From the NCBI GenBank assembly GCA_001784175.1, contig MFPR01000028.1:327614-391613 (forward strand): a DNA stretch of 64,000 nucleotides, in the 5' to 3' direction. Positions 35,894-43,822 of this stretch are shown in pieces (positions within the stretch are counted from its first letter, which is position 1; the number at the start of each line of letters is the position of its first letter). A program made the translations under genes and the position numbers. The notes beneath the pieces are model-generated. The model had not been told where the DNA came from. It ran no database searches and was given only the letters and a program-made list of their open reading frames with translations. This stretch comes from Candidatus Lindowbacteria bacterium RIFCSPLOWO2_12_FULL_62_27. Lineage in GTDB: Bacteria > Lindowbacteria > 2-12-FULL-62-27.

Positions 35894-36846
35894 CGCAGGT
35901 CCGGTCTGGCGGTGCGCGGGATCGGATAGGTGGGGTTGAAAAGCACGCTGAGGAAAATAAATGTTTTCTCAAGTCTCGACAGGGCCACGCGCCGTTCCAA
36001 AACCGGGAATCCGCCCGATTCGATCTTCACCAGAATCCTCGCATAGAGCGACGCCATCATCGCCACCGTCCGCCGCGCGACCGCGGACAGGTGCGTGAGG
36101 AGGGGATAGGCCATTTCGTAGTGCTGCCGGGCCCGGGCCGCGTTGATCGCGCACACCCGCAAAAACGCCTCCGTCGGCGTCCCGTTCAGAATGTCCGACT
36201 CCCGGCAGCCCGTCGTCGCCAGGTCCTCCTGCGGCAGGTAAATCCGGCCGCGCTGCGCATCCTCCTGGACGTCCCGCAGAATGTTGGTGAGCTGAAGGGC
36301 GATTCCGAGATTTTCCGCCATCTGTTTCGCCTGCGACTGCCGGCAGCCGAAGAGTTCCAGACAAATCAGGCCAACGCTCGACGCCACCAGCCGGCAGTAA
36401 TCCTTCAACGCGTCAAAGGTCACGTAGCGGTTCACCGTGAGGTCCCGCTCGGCGCCGTCCAGAATGAGTTCGAGATATTCGGGCGTCAGCGAGAATCGCG
36501 TCACCGTGTCCGCCAGCGCCGCCATCGCCGGATGCAGGCCCGACGTTTCGCCGGCCAGCGCCCGGCGCAGGTCACTGCGGAGTTGCCGGAGCTTCGCGAG
36601 CCGGTCGGGCGGATCAGCGCCTCCGGCGCCCCAAGTGCCGGCGTCTCCGACGCCGGCCGCGGCGGTCCCGGTGTCGGCGCCGAGGTCGGCCAGATCGTCG
36701 GCCTGACGCGCAAAGGCGTAGACGGCGAGCATCCCGTTTCGACGGGGTTGCGGCAAAAACCGGAATGCCCAGTAGAAGTTGCCGGCCTCCGCGCTCGCGA
36801 TCCGGTCGCAGTGAAGGTAGGCGCGAGACAGCGCAAGCGATGTCAT
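35890..36846 (-). CDS. hpnD: Presqualene diphosphate synthase HpnD
   Basis: A 318-residue trans-isoprenyl diphosphate synthase (squalene/phytoene synthase family). The first aspartate motif is AFARQADDLADLG and the second is RDVQEDAQRGRIYLP. The start at 36846 overlaps the hpnC stop as ATGA. Between the first aspartate motif and the next helix there is a 20-residue glycine/alanine-rich stretch (GVGDAGTWGAGG) absent from the family consensus; it is encoded by a palindromic repeat element shared with two other genes. It joins two farnesyl diphosphates at the membrane. The insertion is in a loop, and the reading frame is intact. Confidence 0.9.
   Translation of the reverse strand: MTSLALSRAYLHCDRIASAEAGNFYWAFRFLPQPRRNGMLAVYAFARQADDLADLGADTGTAAAGVGDAGTWGAGGADPPDRLAKLRQLRSDLRRALAGETSGLHPAMAALADTVTRFSLTPEYLELILDGAERDLTVNRYVTFDALKDYCRLVASSVGLICLELFGCRQSQAKQMAENLGIALQLTNILRDVQEDAQRGRIYLPQEDLATTGCRESDILNGTPTEAFLRVCAINAARARQHYEMAYPLLTHLSAVARRTVAMMASLYARILVKIESGGFPVLERRVALSRLEKTFIFLSVLFNPTYPIPRTARPDLR
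36614..36654 (-). repeat. Palindromic coding repeat element, copy A (in hpnD)
   Basis: A 41-bp GC-rich element made of two small hairpins, GGCGTC-GGA-GACGCC and GGCGCC-GGA-GGCGCT, joined by GGCACTTGG on the minus strand. Thirty-nine of its bases are identical to 49366-49404. Inside hpnD it is translated as a GVGDAGTWGAGGA loop directly after the DDxxD motif. Confidence 0.85.
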
Positions 36847-37691
36847 GATCTGGACCACACGACTTTCAAAAACTCGAACGGAAGCCGCAGGCGGCTCGCG
36901 AAATCGCCCAGCGTCGGACGCGGCGCGTTCGCGCGGGTTCGCTCCAGGATCGTCGTGCCGCCGGCGGCGAACATCGCCACCGGCCAGCGGTATCGCCAGG
37001 ACAACCGGCCGATGAGCTTCCATCCCTCCCGCATCATCGCGAGCGTTCGACGCACTTCATCATCGATCAACTCCCGCAGCGCCGGACATGCGGCTGGCCC
37101 GCCGGCGTTTGGCATATCCTCCTCGGACACGCCGAACCGCCGCAGATCCGTCCCGGGAATATAAATCCGGCCGCGATCCAGATAGTCCGACCGGACATCC
37201 TGCCAGAAATTGGCGAGCTGAAGCGCCGTGCATATCCGGTCCGACAGGCGGAACCGCTCGTCGTCCCGGTATCCCATCAGCATCAGCACCAGCCGGCCGA
37301 CGGGATCGGCGCTCCGGCGGCAGTAGTCCAGAACCTCGTCGAATGTCTCATATCTCGTTTTCGTCACGTCCTGCTCGAAGGCCGATAGAAGATCCAGAAA
37401 GGGCGCGTCGGGCAGGTCGAACGTGTGAATGGTTTCGCCCAGCGCCTCGAAGACCGGGTCTCCTCCGTAACGTCCCTGCTCGATGCGCTCGCGCATCCCG
37501 GCAAGACCCGATTTCGCATGCGCGACGTGGCCATCCGAACGGACGCCTTCGTCGGCGAAGTCGTCCGCCGCGCGCGCGAACGCATAAACAGCGGCCACGT
37601 GCGGCCGGAGCCGCCGGGGCAGCACCCGGGACAGGACGGGGAAATTTTCGTAGTGGGTTTGCGCGATGCGAATGCAGTGCTCATAGGACAT
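36843..37691 (-). CDS. hpnC: Hydroxysqualene synthase HpnC
   Basis: A 282-residue squalene/phytoene synthase-family protein with AFARAADDFADEG (first aspartate-rich motif) and RSDYLDRGRIYIPGTDL (second). Family members in the hpnCDE gene set convert presqualene diphosphate to hydroxysqualene. It lies first in the C-D-E order, consistent with other hopanoid clusters. Its start codon overlaps the last base of the family B polymerase gene, so translation is coupled to an unrelated enzyme. The assignment as HpnC rather than HpnD rests on order and on the closer fit of the downstream protein to HpnD. Confidence 0.88.
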   Translation of the reverse strand: MSYEHCIRIAQTHYENFPVLSRVLPRRLRPHVAAVYAFARAADDFADEGVRSDGHVAHAKSGLAGMRERIEQGRYGGDPVFEALGETIHTFDLPDAPFLDLLSAFEQDVTKTRYETFDEVLDYCRRSADPVGRLVLMLMGYRDDERFRLSDRICTALQLANFWQDVRSDYLDRGRIYIPGTDLRRFGVSEEDMPNAGGPAACPALRELIDDEVRRTLAMMREGWKLIGRLSWRYRWPVAMFAAGGTTILERTRANAPRPTLGDFASRLRLPFEFLKVVWSRS

Positions 37692-40084
37692 CAGAAAAGG
37701 CCGAGTTGCTCTTTCTCCACCAGCGCGTCCCGGTCATAGTCGAAGGTTTCCAGGACCCGAAGATACGCGTCGCAGAGCTTGTCACGGTAATAGTGGTAAT
37801 CCGGCGTGTGGGAGAACGGAATCCCGTCGATGTACGGCTCCACCTGCTGGGGCGTGCGGCGGCTGTTCGTGACGATCCACGAGACTTTCATGCCCGCCGG
37901 GACGTAGACGCCGAACTTCTCGGCCTTCTTCACCGCCTGCACGTGCGGCAGGCGGTCCTCGGCGCGGATCTCCTCGCCGGTTTTCTTTCTCCGCATGACC
38001 TTGTACGAACTCTCGTCCAGCGCTGTCTTCGAAATCACCAGGTCCTCCAGCTTTACGTCCCCCTCGGCCACCCGCTTGATCTCCCGGCGGCAGAGTTCCA
38101 CCGCGCCCTCGATGTCCTTCTCCATGATCCGCTCAAACAGCGCGTCGAGCGTTCTCGAAAGGAGCGGAAAACTGTCTCCCCGGCGCGTCTCGTAGCCGCG
38201 CACCACCACCTCCTGAACAGGATGCACGATCCGCCCGAAATACCGTTTCTTCATCTTGCCCAGGAAAAACGGCGACACCACTTTTTCGAACTCCAGCGTC
38301 AGCGCGCCCTGCGTGAACCGATCCGACAGTTTCTCGGCGAACCGCACGGTCCCCTCGATCGTCTGCTCGGGCGACACGACGAAAATCGAATCGGTGTCGG
38401 AATAGATGACCTTCAGGCCTTCGTCGCTCAGCTTGCTGATGATGCCCGTCGTGTAGTTCCGCGCCAGCGCCGTGATGCTCCCGCCGATGCGCCGGTCGGT
38501 GAAACGGTAGAAGCGGGACGCGAAGACGCCGTAGTGGGCGTTGGCGAGGATTTTCTGGGCGTTCTGGACGCTGTTGTAATAGCCGCGCTCCTCGGGCGAC
38601 TTGGCCGCCTTCATCTTATTCTTGCTGTCCCGCCGCGCCGTCAAGAGCCCCTTCATCACGCGCGGGAGAATCCCCTCCTTGGTCGCCGGATCGAGAAACT
38701 TCACGCCTTCCGGCGTCACGATCGTGCCCTGATCGGAAATGGTCGTGAAGCAGATGTTGTTCTGGATGATCACGCTCGGGTACAGGGACGCGAAGTCAAA
38801 CACGACGACGTTGTCGTAGAGGCCGGGGACCGGCTCATGGACGTAGCCGCCCTCGATCGCCTCGGCGTCGTCCCCGTGATGGTTGTTCGGCACCACGACC
38901 TTCTCCTTGTCGGCCGCGCGAATCAGCAGGCTGTCGATCAGGATGGAGTTACGGTCGAGCAGGCAGTCGAAGAGCGGGAGCTTGGCGACGTCGGCGATGG
39001 CCTGGTACTTTTCAAGGACCCGGATCTTCGACAGAATCTCGTGCGACAGGCGCGTGTCCTGAAGGCAGTATTCTTTGACGCGGCCCGGGTTCGTCTGCCA
39101 TTCCTCGTCCATTTTGGAAGTGTCGACGTCCAGTTTCTCCTTGCCCAAAATCAGGTGCGCCATCGCGCCCAGCGATTCGCGCTTGGGGCGCTTTTCCTTG
39201 CGCGCAAAATACCAGGAATCGGCCACCAGCCGGCCGGGAATCTCCACCGTCGTGTTCGTCCCCTTGTCCACGTATTTTTTCCCGCCGTCCTTCGCGCCGT
39301 TGCCGTCCCGGCTGTCCATGCCGCGCCGCCGGATCACGACGTCGCGGCCGTTCCGGGCCCATGCCGTCGACACGCCGTTTTGCGCGCAGCGGGCGGCGAT
39401 CAGCGGGATGTCGTAGTTGCAGATGTTGTATCCGGATACCACGTCCACATCGTCCTCGACCACGATCCGGCGGAATTTTTCCAGAATCGATTTTTCGGCG
39501 CCGTCCAGAATCTCCTCCTCGATCTTGCCCTCGAATTCCCGCACCAGACCAATGCAGATGATCTGGTTGTTCCTCAGGTTTTCGATGTCGAGCGACAGGA
39601 TCCGCAGCGGCGCAAAAAATGCGTCGACCGGCGACAGCTTCGACGCGTCGATCACGAGGTCGGTCCGATAGGGCTGTTTGGTCTTGCGCTCCTCGCCCTC
39701 GGCGCGGATGTGGCTGCCGAGGTCGTTGTCGTACAGAAACCGGCTTCGAAACACGATGTCCGCGGCCGTCGCGCCATAGCGGTCGCGGTAGACGGGCGTG
39801 TCGCCCGGCCGCGTGATGGTCACTTTGTAGGCGGTGATCGGCCGGCCTTCGCGGAACAGGGTCCGGGGCTCGAGACTGCGGACCTCGGCGTCCTTCGCCA
39901 GCGCGTCCAGCGTCGCCTGCGGCGGCTCGATCAGGTAGAAATACGGAAAGAACCCCTTGTAGAGGACCGCGATCGACTGGCCCTCCCGCGTCCGGCCAAA
40001 CATCTCGATCAGCGGAAACCGCTCCCCGTTCTCGTCGCGGTTGGTATAGGTCGCGTACAGCAATTTAAAGTCGTGCTGTTCCAT
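37691..40084 (-). CDS. Family B DNA polymerase, archaeal type
   Basis: A 797-residue replicative or repair polymerase. The exonuclease motifs are present: LSLDIEN (Exo I, DxE), GYNICNYDIP (Exo II) and YCLQDTRL (Exo III, YxxxD). The polymerase motifs follow: DFASLYPSVI (motif A, residue about 432), KILANAHYG (motif B) and YSDTDSIFV (motif C, residue about 560), with KMKKRYFG of the KKRY type. All catalytic aspartates are retained, so both activities should work. The length and N-terminal layout fit archaeal PolB rather than the E. coli Pol II. It is first in a minus-strand run with hpnC-hpnD-hpnE and has a promoter so close that the transcript may be leaderless. Confidence 0.92.
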   Translation of the reverse strand: MEQHDFKLLYATYTNRDENGERFPLIEMFGRTREGQSIAVLYKGFFPYFYLIEPPQATLDALAKDAEVRSLEPRTLFREGRPITAYKVTITRPGDTPVYRDRYGATAADIVFRSRFLYDNDLGSHIRAEGEERKTKQPYRTDLVIDASKLSPVDAFFAPLRILSLDIENLRNNQIICIGLVREFEGKIEEEILDGAEKSILEKFRRIVVEDDVDVVSGYNICNYDIPLIAARCAQNGVSTAWARNGRDVVIRRRGMDSRDGNGAKDGGKKYVDKGTNTTVEIPGRLVADSWYFARKEKRPKRESLGAMAHLILGKEKLDVDTSKMDEEWQTNPGRVKEYCLQDTRLSHEILSKIRVLEKYQAIADVAKLPLFDCLLDRNSILIDSLLIRAADKEKVVVPNNHHGDDAEAIEGGYVHEPVPGLYDNVVVFDFASLYPSVIIQNNICFTTISDQGTIVTPEGVKFLDPATKEGILPRVMKGLLTARRDSKNKMKAAKSPEERGYYNSVQNAQKILANAHYGVFASRFYRFTDRRIGGSITALARNYTTGIISKLSDEGLKVIYSDTDSIFVVSPEQTIEGTVRFAEKLSDRFTQGALTLEFEKVVSPFFLGKMKKRYFGRIVHPVQEVVVRGYETRRGDSFPLLSRTLDALFERIMEKDIEGAVELCRREIKRVAEGDVKLEDLVISKTALDESSYKVMRRKKTGEEIRAEDRLPHVQAVKKAEKFGVYVPAGMKVSWIVTNSRRTPQQVEPYIDGIPFSHTPDYHYYRDKLCDAYLRVLETFDYDRDALVEKEQLGLF

Positions 40085-40092
40085 GCCGGCCT

Positions 40093-40121
40093 ATTCTAAG
40101 TAATCGCGGGGCCTTGGGCAA
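40093..40121 (-). promoter_or_regulatory. Promoter of family B polymerase gene, possibly leaderless
   Basis: On the minus strand TTGCCC (40121-40116), 17 bases, then TAGAAT (40098-40093). Only 8 bases separate the -10 box from the ATG at 40084, so transcription would begin at or next to the start codon. No ribosome-binding site is visible, which fits a leaderless mRNA. Confidence 0.55.
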
Positions 40122-40211
40122 GTGTCCGCGCTCACACGCGGATTGTAGGGAGGACAGTTGGAGGGATTAACGTGTGATCCGGTGTCTTGAGCCGGTTCGA
40201 GGTCGGAAGGA

Positions 40212-40670
40212 TCAGACACGATTGGACACCTCTGTTTTTTTATCTCCATCGAGATGTTTGACCAGCAATAGATCGGGGGCGCCTTTTCCATTCAAGACAT
40301 ATTTGTATTCATCGACGAGGGATTTGATCAGATGTATTCCGTAGCCGGATCGGATTCTATTCTTGACGGCCTCGCGGACGGCTGTGGACGATGGATACCG
40401 TTCCAGGTCGAAGGGACCGCCAACGCCTTTAATGAGGACTTGGATGCATCTATTTGTGGCTTCGATCTCGAGCGACAAAGGCCGCGCATCCCGCCGTGCG
40501 TGGCGAATGATGTTGGAACACGCCTCTTCGACTGCCAGCGTGATCTGATAGACAGCCGATGGATCGATGCGAAGCATTTGGGTATGGGCGCCGATGGCCT
40601 GCCGGACTTTCGCAAGGTTGACGAGGGCGGGAGCAATTTCCATTGTCCACCGGGAGGGAATTTCAGGCAC
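40212..40670 (-). CDS. Anti-sigma factor kinase-like ATPase (RsbW/SpoIIAB type)
   Basis: A 152-residue GHKL-ATPase domain: TLAVEEACSNIIRHAR (N box, with the conserved E and N), IKGVGGPFDLE in place of the usual DxGxG(I/F)D, and SGYGIHLIKSLVDEYKY (G2 box). Proteins of this size in front of an STAS protein are serine kinases that bind a sigma factor or another output protein. Its ATG overlaps the STAS gene by 8 bp; an alternative start MEIAPALV is ten residues later. No dedicated sigma factor is encoded nearby, so the target lies elsewhere. The altered G1 box (KGVGGP for DxGxG) is odd. Confidence 0.8.
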   Translation of the reverse strand: MPEIPSRWTMEIAPALVNLAKVRQAIGAHTQMLRIDPSAVYQITLAVEEACSNIIRHARRDARPLSLEIEATNRCIQVLIKGVGGPFDLERYPSSTAVREAVKNRIRSGYGIHLIKSLVDEYKYVLNGKGAPDLLLVKHLDGDKKTEVSNRV

Positions 40671-41013
40671 GGGCTTGACTACCTTCTTTCTCGTTCTTCA
40701 GGAATTCGATGATTTCCGTAATCCCCAGCATATCGAACGATTCATAAATATCCTCGGGGGCATTCATGACTTTTAGAAATCCCCCGGCGCGTTCCACGGC
40801 GCCCAGGATGACCATCAATACCCCGATGCCGGCGCTGGAAATGAAGTCAAGGTCGGCGCAGTCGAGAATGACGCGGGGTTTGCCGGAGGCAACAACGGCC
40901 AGGGCCTGTTGCTCAAATTCTGGTGCCATCGTCGAGTCGATCGATCCGTTGAGGCGGATCACCGTGATGCTGGGATCCCACGACGCCGGATTCGCGCTGA
41001 ATTTAAAGTTCAT
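40663..41013 (-). CDS. STAS-domain anti-sigma factor antagonist (RsbV/SpoIIAA type)
   Basis: A 116-residue STAS domain. ITVIRLNGSIDSTMAPEFE is the first strand/helix unit, and VILDCADLDFISSAGIGVL holds the phosphorylatable serine pair (ISSAG) in the expected place. Phosphorylation by the overlapping kinase-like protein would control partner release. The two genes overlap by 8 bp, showing stoichiometric co-expression. A response regulator gene is 169 bp upstream on the same strand. Confidence 0.9.
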   Translation of the reverse strand: MNFKFSANPASWDPSITVIRLNGSIDSTMAPEFEQQALAVVASGKPRVILDCADLDFISSAGIGVLMVILGAVERAGGFLKVMNAPEDIYESFDMLGITEIIEFLKNEKEGSQARA

Positions 41014-41182
41014 CTTGAGACACCACGATGGATTCGGACCACCTCACCCCAAATTTGTGGAGGCGCCTCAGCGTTCGAGAGCGTAGAGCACGGCTTTCGC
41101 CGCCACACGTGTGCATCAAGGGCCGGCCGGGATTCTGCGCCCTGTATCGCTTGTGAATTCATCCACGCTCCTTCGTTCGCAT

Positions 41183-41665
41183 TTATTTCAATGCCTGCTC
41201 TACGGTTTCACCAAGTTTTGTCAGCTCGAACGGTTTTGTGAGAAGTTGGACGTTTGTTTTCTCGATGAATTGGCGCGCCGACGGTTCCATATCGGAGCCC
41301 GTCATCAGAATAAATTTATTGACGAGGTCGGACCGATGTTCCCGGACAAAATTGTAGAGGTCTTCGCCGGTTTTTTGCGGCATTTTGTGATCCGAAATAA
41401 TCAGGTTAAATTCTTGTTCGGTCAAATATTGGATGGCGTTATCAACCGTGGCTGCAATGAAAACACGGTATCCCTTCTGATGCAGGAAACGTCCGATGAC
41501 TTGCCGGATCGAGGGTTCATCATCCACCAGAAGGATGTCTTTTCGGACCGTCGACAACGATTGGTTATTTTTTGTCGATTGACCATTGGGTATATTGGAG
41601 ATGACTTTTTCCAACGCCTGTAGTTTTTGGTCATCTGAAAAATTTTGCTGCGGATTCGCCGTCAT
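41183..41665 (-). CDS. Single-domain response regulator
   Basis: A 160-residue protein from the ATG at 41665; an in-frame TTG at 41680 would fall at the edge of a terminator hairpin. Residues about 1-40 are a polar linker (NGQSTKNNQSLSTV). Residues about 42-160 are a receiver domain: ILLVDDEPSIRQVIG (acidic pair), LIISDHKMPQKTGED (phospho-acceptor Asp), FILMTGSD (Thr) and QLLTKPFE (Lys). No output domain, so it signals by protein contact, perhaps to the STAS/kinase pair downstream. Its leader is highly structured. The gene is more AT-rich than its neighbours. Confidence 0.85.
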   Translation of the reverse strand: MTANPQQNFSDDQKLQALEKVISNIPNGQSTKNNQSLSTVRKDILLVDDEPSIRQVIGRFLHQKGYRVFIAATVDNAIQYLTEQEFNLIISDHKMPQKTGEDLYNFVREHRSDLVNKFILMTGSDMEPSARQFIEKTNVQLLTKPFELTKLGETVEQALK

Positions 41666-41678
41666 GCGCTGCCTCGAC

Positions 41679-41696
41679 AAAAAGGGCGAGACGCCC
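41679..41696 (-). terminator. Intrinsic terminator directly before the response regulator start
   Basis: On the minus strand GGGCG-TCT-CGCCC is followed by TTTTTG, a textbook rho-independent terminator. It ends 13 bases before the ATG of the response regulator on the same strand, so it would stop transcription before the gene: an attenuator, or the 3' end of a non-coding RNA. Confidence 0.7.
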
Positions 41697-41707
41697 AGAA
41701 CTTCGTC

Positions 41708-41811
41708 GTTGCCCTGGAAGGCCTAGACGGGTTCCCTTTAGGACGCCCCGCCCGTGTATAGGCAGAGCAATCCCGTCCAGGCAACAAATCGAATATGGCT
41801 TCCAGGGCAAC
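41708..41811 (-). ncRNA. Candidate structured RNA upstream of response regulator
   Basis: A 13-bp perfect inverted repeat (41708-41720 GTTGCCCTGGAAG with 41799-41811) encloses a second 11-bp stem (41721-41731 with 41772-41782). The one imperfect pair of the inner stem is A-C if the plus strand is transcribed but U-G if the minus strand is, favouring a minus-strand RNA. The inner loop holds GCCTATACACGGGC and a further GC hairpin. The terminator at 41679-41696 follows. I recognise no known riboswitch family. Confidence 0.45.
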
Positions 41812-42118
41812 AAACTTTGCGGCCAATGCCGCACCGGGCGTATTGACTCATACAGCGTGAGGAAAGACAAGGTTCCCAAGGCGCGCGCGGATTTGCCCGC
41901 ATGGGCTTGCGGTTTGTGGGTTCGATGGCTGGTTCGTGGTGTAGTTGTTCGTCGACAGCGTCCGCCCTTCGTGTCAATTGGACGGCAAAATAGAGCATCG
42001 GAAATCCGCGGACGATGCCGTAGATATGGAACCGTCCCTGTTTTCGATTCAACGCGTTGTGTTGACTTTGTCATACATCCATGGGACACTGTGCATCGAG
42101 AAGGCGAAAGGCGCATGA
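41812..42118. other. Intergenic region, no gene recognised
   Basis: No convincing reading frame with a ribosome-binding site. Open minus-strand frames exist (to 104 and 161 codons) but two overlap in different phases and neither shows a domain. A further inverted repeat CGTCCGC/GCGGACG lies about 41965-42020, so this may extend the structured RNA. A TTGACT box at 42062 could serve the toxin gene. Confidence 0.4.
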
Positions 42119-42421
42119 ATGAACATCCTCATCACGAGAAATGCGGCCATACATATATTGAAACACGCCGTCGCCGCGCGGGAAATACGCCAGGCCGAAC
42201 GTGATCCGGCCCGCGTCGTGGTCCGGGCCGGCGGCGCGTTCTACTTTGTTTATGCCAGAACTCATTCCGGCCGTCTGCTTGCCGTCCTGATAGAGCGCCG
42301 GCCGGCCGGCCTGTTTTTGAAAACGGCGCGACCCATGGCATCGTGGGAGAAACGGCTCTACAGAGGGAAAAGGAAGATAAGGAGACACGATGAAACGGAC
42401 GAAAAAGAAGAGACTGCCTGA
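42119..42421 (+). CDS. Putative toxin of a type II toxin-antitoxin pair (BrnT/DUF4258-like)
   Basis: A 100-residue basic protein. The N-terminal part (HILKHAVAAREIRQAERDPARV) and the ending MASWEKRLYRGKRK resemble BrnT/DUF4258-like ribonuclease toxins, where a histidine-rich start and a late E-R/K-x-x-Y segment recur. It overlaps the CopG-type antitoxin gene by 32 bp, with the toxin first as in brnTA. A weak purine-rich site (AAGGCGAAAGG) precedes the ATG. The family call is tentative; the pair arrangement is the stronger evidence. Confidence 0.5.
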   Translation: MNILITRNAAIHILKHAVAAREIRQAERDPARVVVRAGGAFYFVYARTHSGRLLAVLIERRPAGLFLKTARPMASWEKRLYRGKRKIRRHDETDEKEETA

Positions 42422-42662
42422 CTTCAAACCCATGACCTCCGAGGAGGCCGTTAGGTGGTTTGAGTCGCACGACACGGGCATGTATATCGACGAGGACGAC
42501 ATCATCGATCTCGACGACGACAGCAATGATGCCATGCTGAACGTCCGGATATCGCGCTCCGTCAAGCGCGTTCTCGGACGCCTTGCGGAAACACGGGGCC
42601 TCCGCGGCGCCTCAACTTACGCGCGCCAGGTCCTCACCGAGGTGGCAAAAAAGGCCGCCTGA
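42390..42662 (+). CDS. CopG/BrnA-type antitoxin
   Basis: A 90-residue protein with AAGGAG ribosome-binding site inside the toxin gene. The start LPDFKPMTSEEAVRWFESHD matches the toxin-binding N-terminus of CopG-family antitoxins of the BrnA type. The end LNVRISRSVKRVLGRLAETR is a ribbon-helix-helix DNA-binding domain, so autoregulation of the operon is expected. An acidic linker (DEDDIIDLDDDSND) joins them. Confidence 0.7.
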   Translation: MKRTKKKRLPDFKPMTSEEAVRWFESHDTGMYIDEDDIIDLDDDSNDAMLNVRISRSVKRVLGRLAETRGLRGASTYARQVLTEVAKKAA

Positions 42663-42703
42663 CACCACGGCGCCGGCGAGCGGCAGGCTCCATCGTTCGT
42701 GGT

Positions 42704-42823
42704 TCAGTACCTCTTTCCATGTTTGTAGGGCTTGGTCCGGTTCTTGATCCGTTTCTTTTCGATTTCCGTTTCGATGTCGATCCCCAAGCCGCCACAAAGA
42801 TCAAACAGCCGGATGAACGTATG
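42704..42823 (-). pseudogene. 3' remnant of a MazG-like nucleotide pyrophosphohydrolase gene
   Basis: The minus strand between 42823 and the TGA at 42704 encodes a 39-residue peptide. It reads TFIRLFDLCGGLGIDIETE and ends NRTKPYKHGKRY. This matches the C-terminal helix and tail of MazG-like pyrophosphohydrolases (D-x-x-I-R-x-x-D-x-x-x-x-L-G-I-D-I-E followed by a K-x-x-x-N-x-x-R-P-Y-x-H-G-K tail). A TAA lies just upstream in frame and no start codon is available, so it is a truncated relic. The region is flanked by the toxin-antitoxin pair and carbamate kinase. Confidence 0.55.
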
Positions 42824-42863
42824 TTACTTGACTTTTCCCCCGCTTGCGACCAAAATCGCACGC

Positions 42864-43811
42864 ATGGCAGTCCATGGACCCCTCGTGATCGCCCTGGGCG
42901 GAAACGCCATCACGCGGCCCGGGCAGATCGGCACCATACCCGAGCAGTATCAGGCCACGCGTGAAACGTGCGAGCACATCGTCACCCTCATCGAGCGCGG
43001 CCACACCGTTCTCATTACGCACGGAAACGGGCCGCAGGTCGGAAACGTCCTCCGCCGCGTCGAGTGCGCGCGTGACGAAGTCTACCCGCTGCCGCTCGAC
43101 GTTTGCGTCGCCGACACCGAAGGTGGCATGGGATACATGATTCAGCAGTGCATGCAGAACGCCCTGATGAACCGGACCGTCCGCCGGTCCATCATTACCG
43201 TCATCACCCAGATGGTGGTCAGCCCCGATGACCCCGCTTTTCAGAATCCCACCAAACCCATCGGCCCCTTCATGGGCGTCGAGGAGGCGGAAGCCCGCCG
43301 CAAGATGGACCACTGGCAGGTGGTCGAAGACGCCGGCCGCGGATACCGCCGGGTGGTGCCGTCCCCGCGGCCGAAACGAATCATCGAGATCAACGCGATC
43401 CGATCGCTGATCCGGGAGCAGTGCATCGTCATCGCCTGCGGCGGCGGGGGAATTCCGGTCGTCGTGAACAGCGACGGCGACATCCGGGGCGTCGAGGGCG
43501 TCATCGACAAGGACCTCGCCAGCGCGCTTCTGGCGGGCGACATCGGCGCGCCGACGCTCATCATCTCCACGGGAACCGAGAAAGTGGCGCTCCACTACAA
43601 GAAGCCCAATCAGGTTCTCCTCGACCGGCTTTCGGCGGCCGAGGCCCGGCGCCATCTGGCCGAAGGGCATTTTCCGCCCGGCAGCATGGGCCCAAAAATA
43701 GAGGCGGCGGTCGAATTTCTCCAAAGGGGCGGGCGCGAAGTCATCATCACGACGCCGGACCAGATCGCCAACGCCCTCGACGGCAAAACCGGCACTCGCA
43801 TCTTGCCCTGA
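42864..43811 (+). CDS. arcC: Carbamate kinase
   Basis: A 315-residue amino-acid-kinase-fold enzyme that makes ATP from carbamoyl phosphate. The opening LVIALGGNAITRPGQ, ITHGNGPQVGN, and the late IVIACGGGGIPVV and VIDKDLASALLA are hallmark segments of carbamate kinase, including the lysine and aspartate of VIDKD. I take the ATG at 42864 because the catalytic glycine loop follows at the usual distance. It precedes the SsnA-like gene by 11 bp. In purine, agmatine or ureide catabolism it would harvest ATP from carbamoyl phosphate. Confidence 0.93.
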   Translation: MAVHGPLVIALGGNAITRPGQIGTIPEQYQATRETCEHIVTLIERGHTVLITHGNGPQVGNVLRRVECARDEVYPLPLDVCVADTEGGMGYMIQQCMQNALMNRTVRRSIITVITQMVVSPDDPAFQNPTKPIGPFMGVEEAEARRKMDHWQVVEDAGRGYRRVVPSPRPKRIIEINAIRSLIREQCIVIACGGGGIPVVVNSDGDIRGVEGVIDKDLASALLAGDIGAPTLIISTGTEKVALHYKKPNQVLLDRLSAAEARRHLAEGHFPPGSMGPKIEAAVEFLQRGGREVIITTPDQIANALDGKTGTRILP

Positions 43812-43822
43812 CCTCCCCCGCA

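Noticed and set aside
37088-40099. A 1,003-codon plus-strand open frame opposite the polymerase and hpnC
   Set aside because: It is arginine/histidine/leucine-rich with no domain and lies antisense to two well-recognised genes; it is a GC-driven shadow.
41631-42116. Minus-strand frames of 104 and 161 codons before the response regulator
   Set aside because: They overlap in different phases, lack ribosome-binding sites and domains, and cover the structured RNA region.
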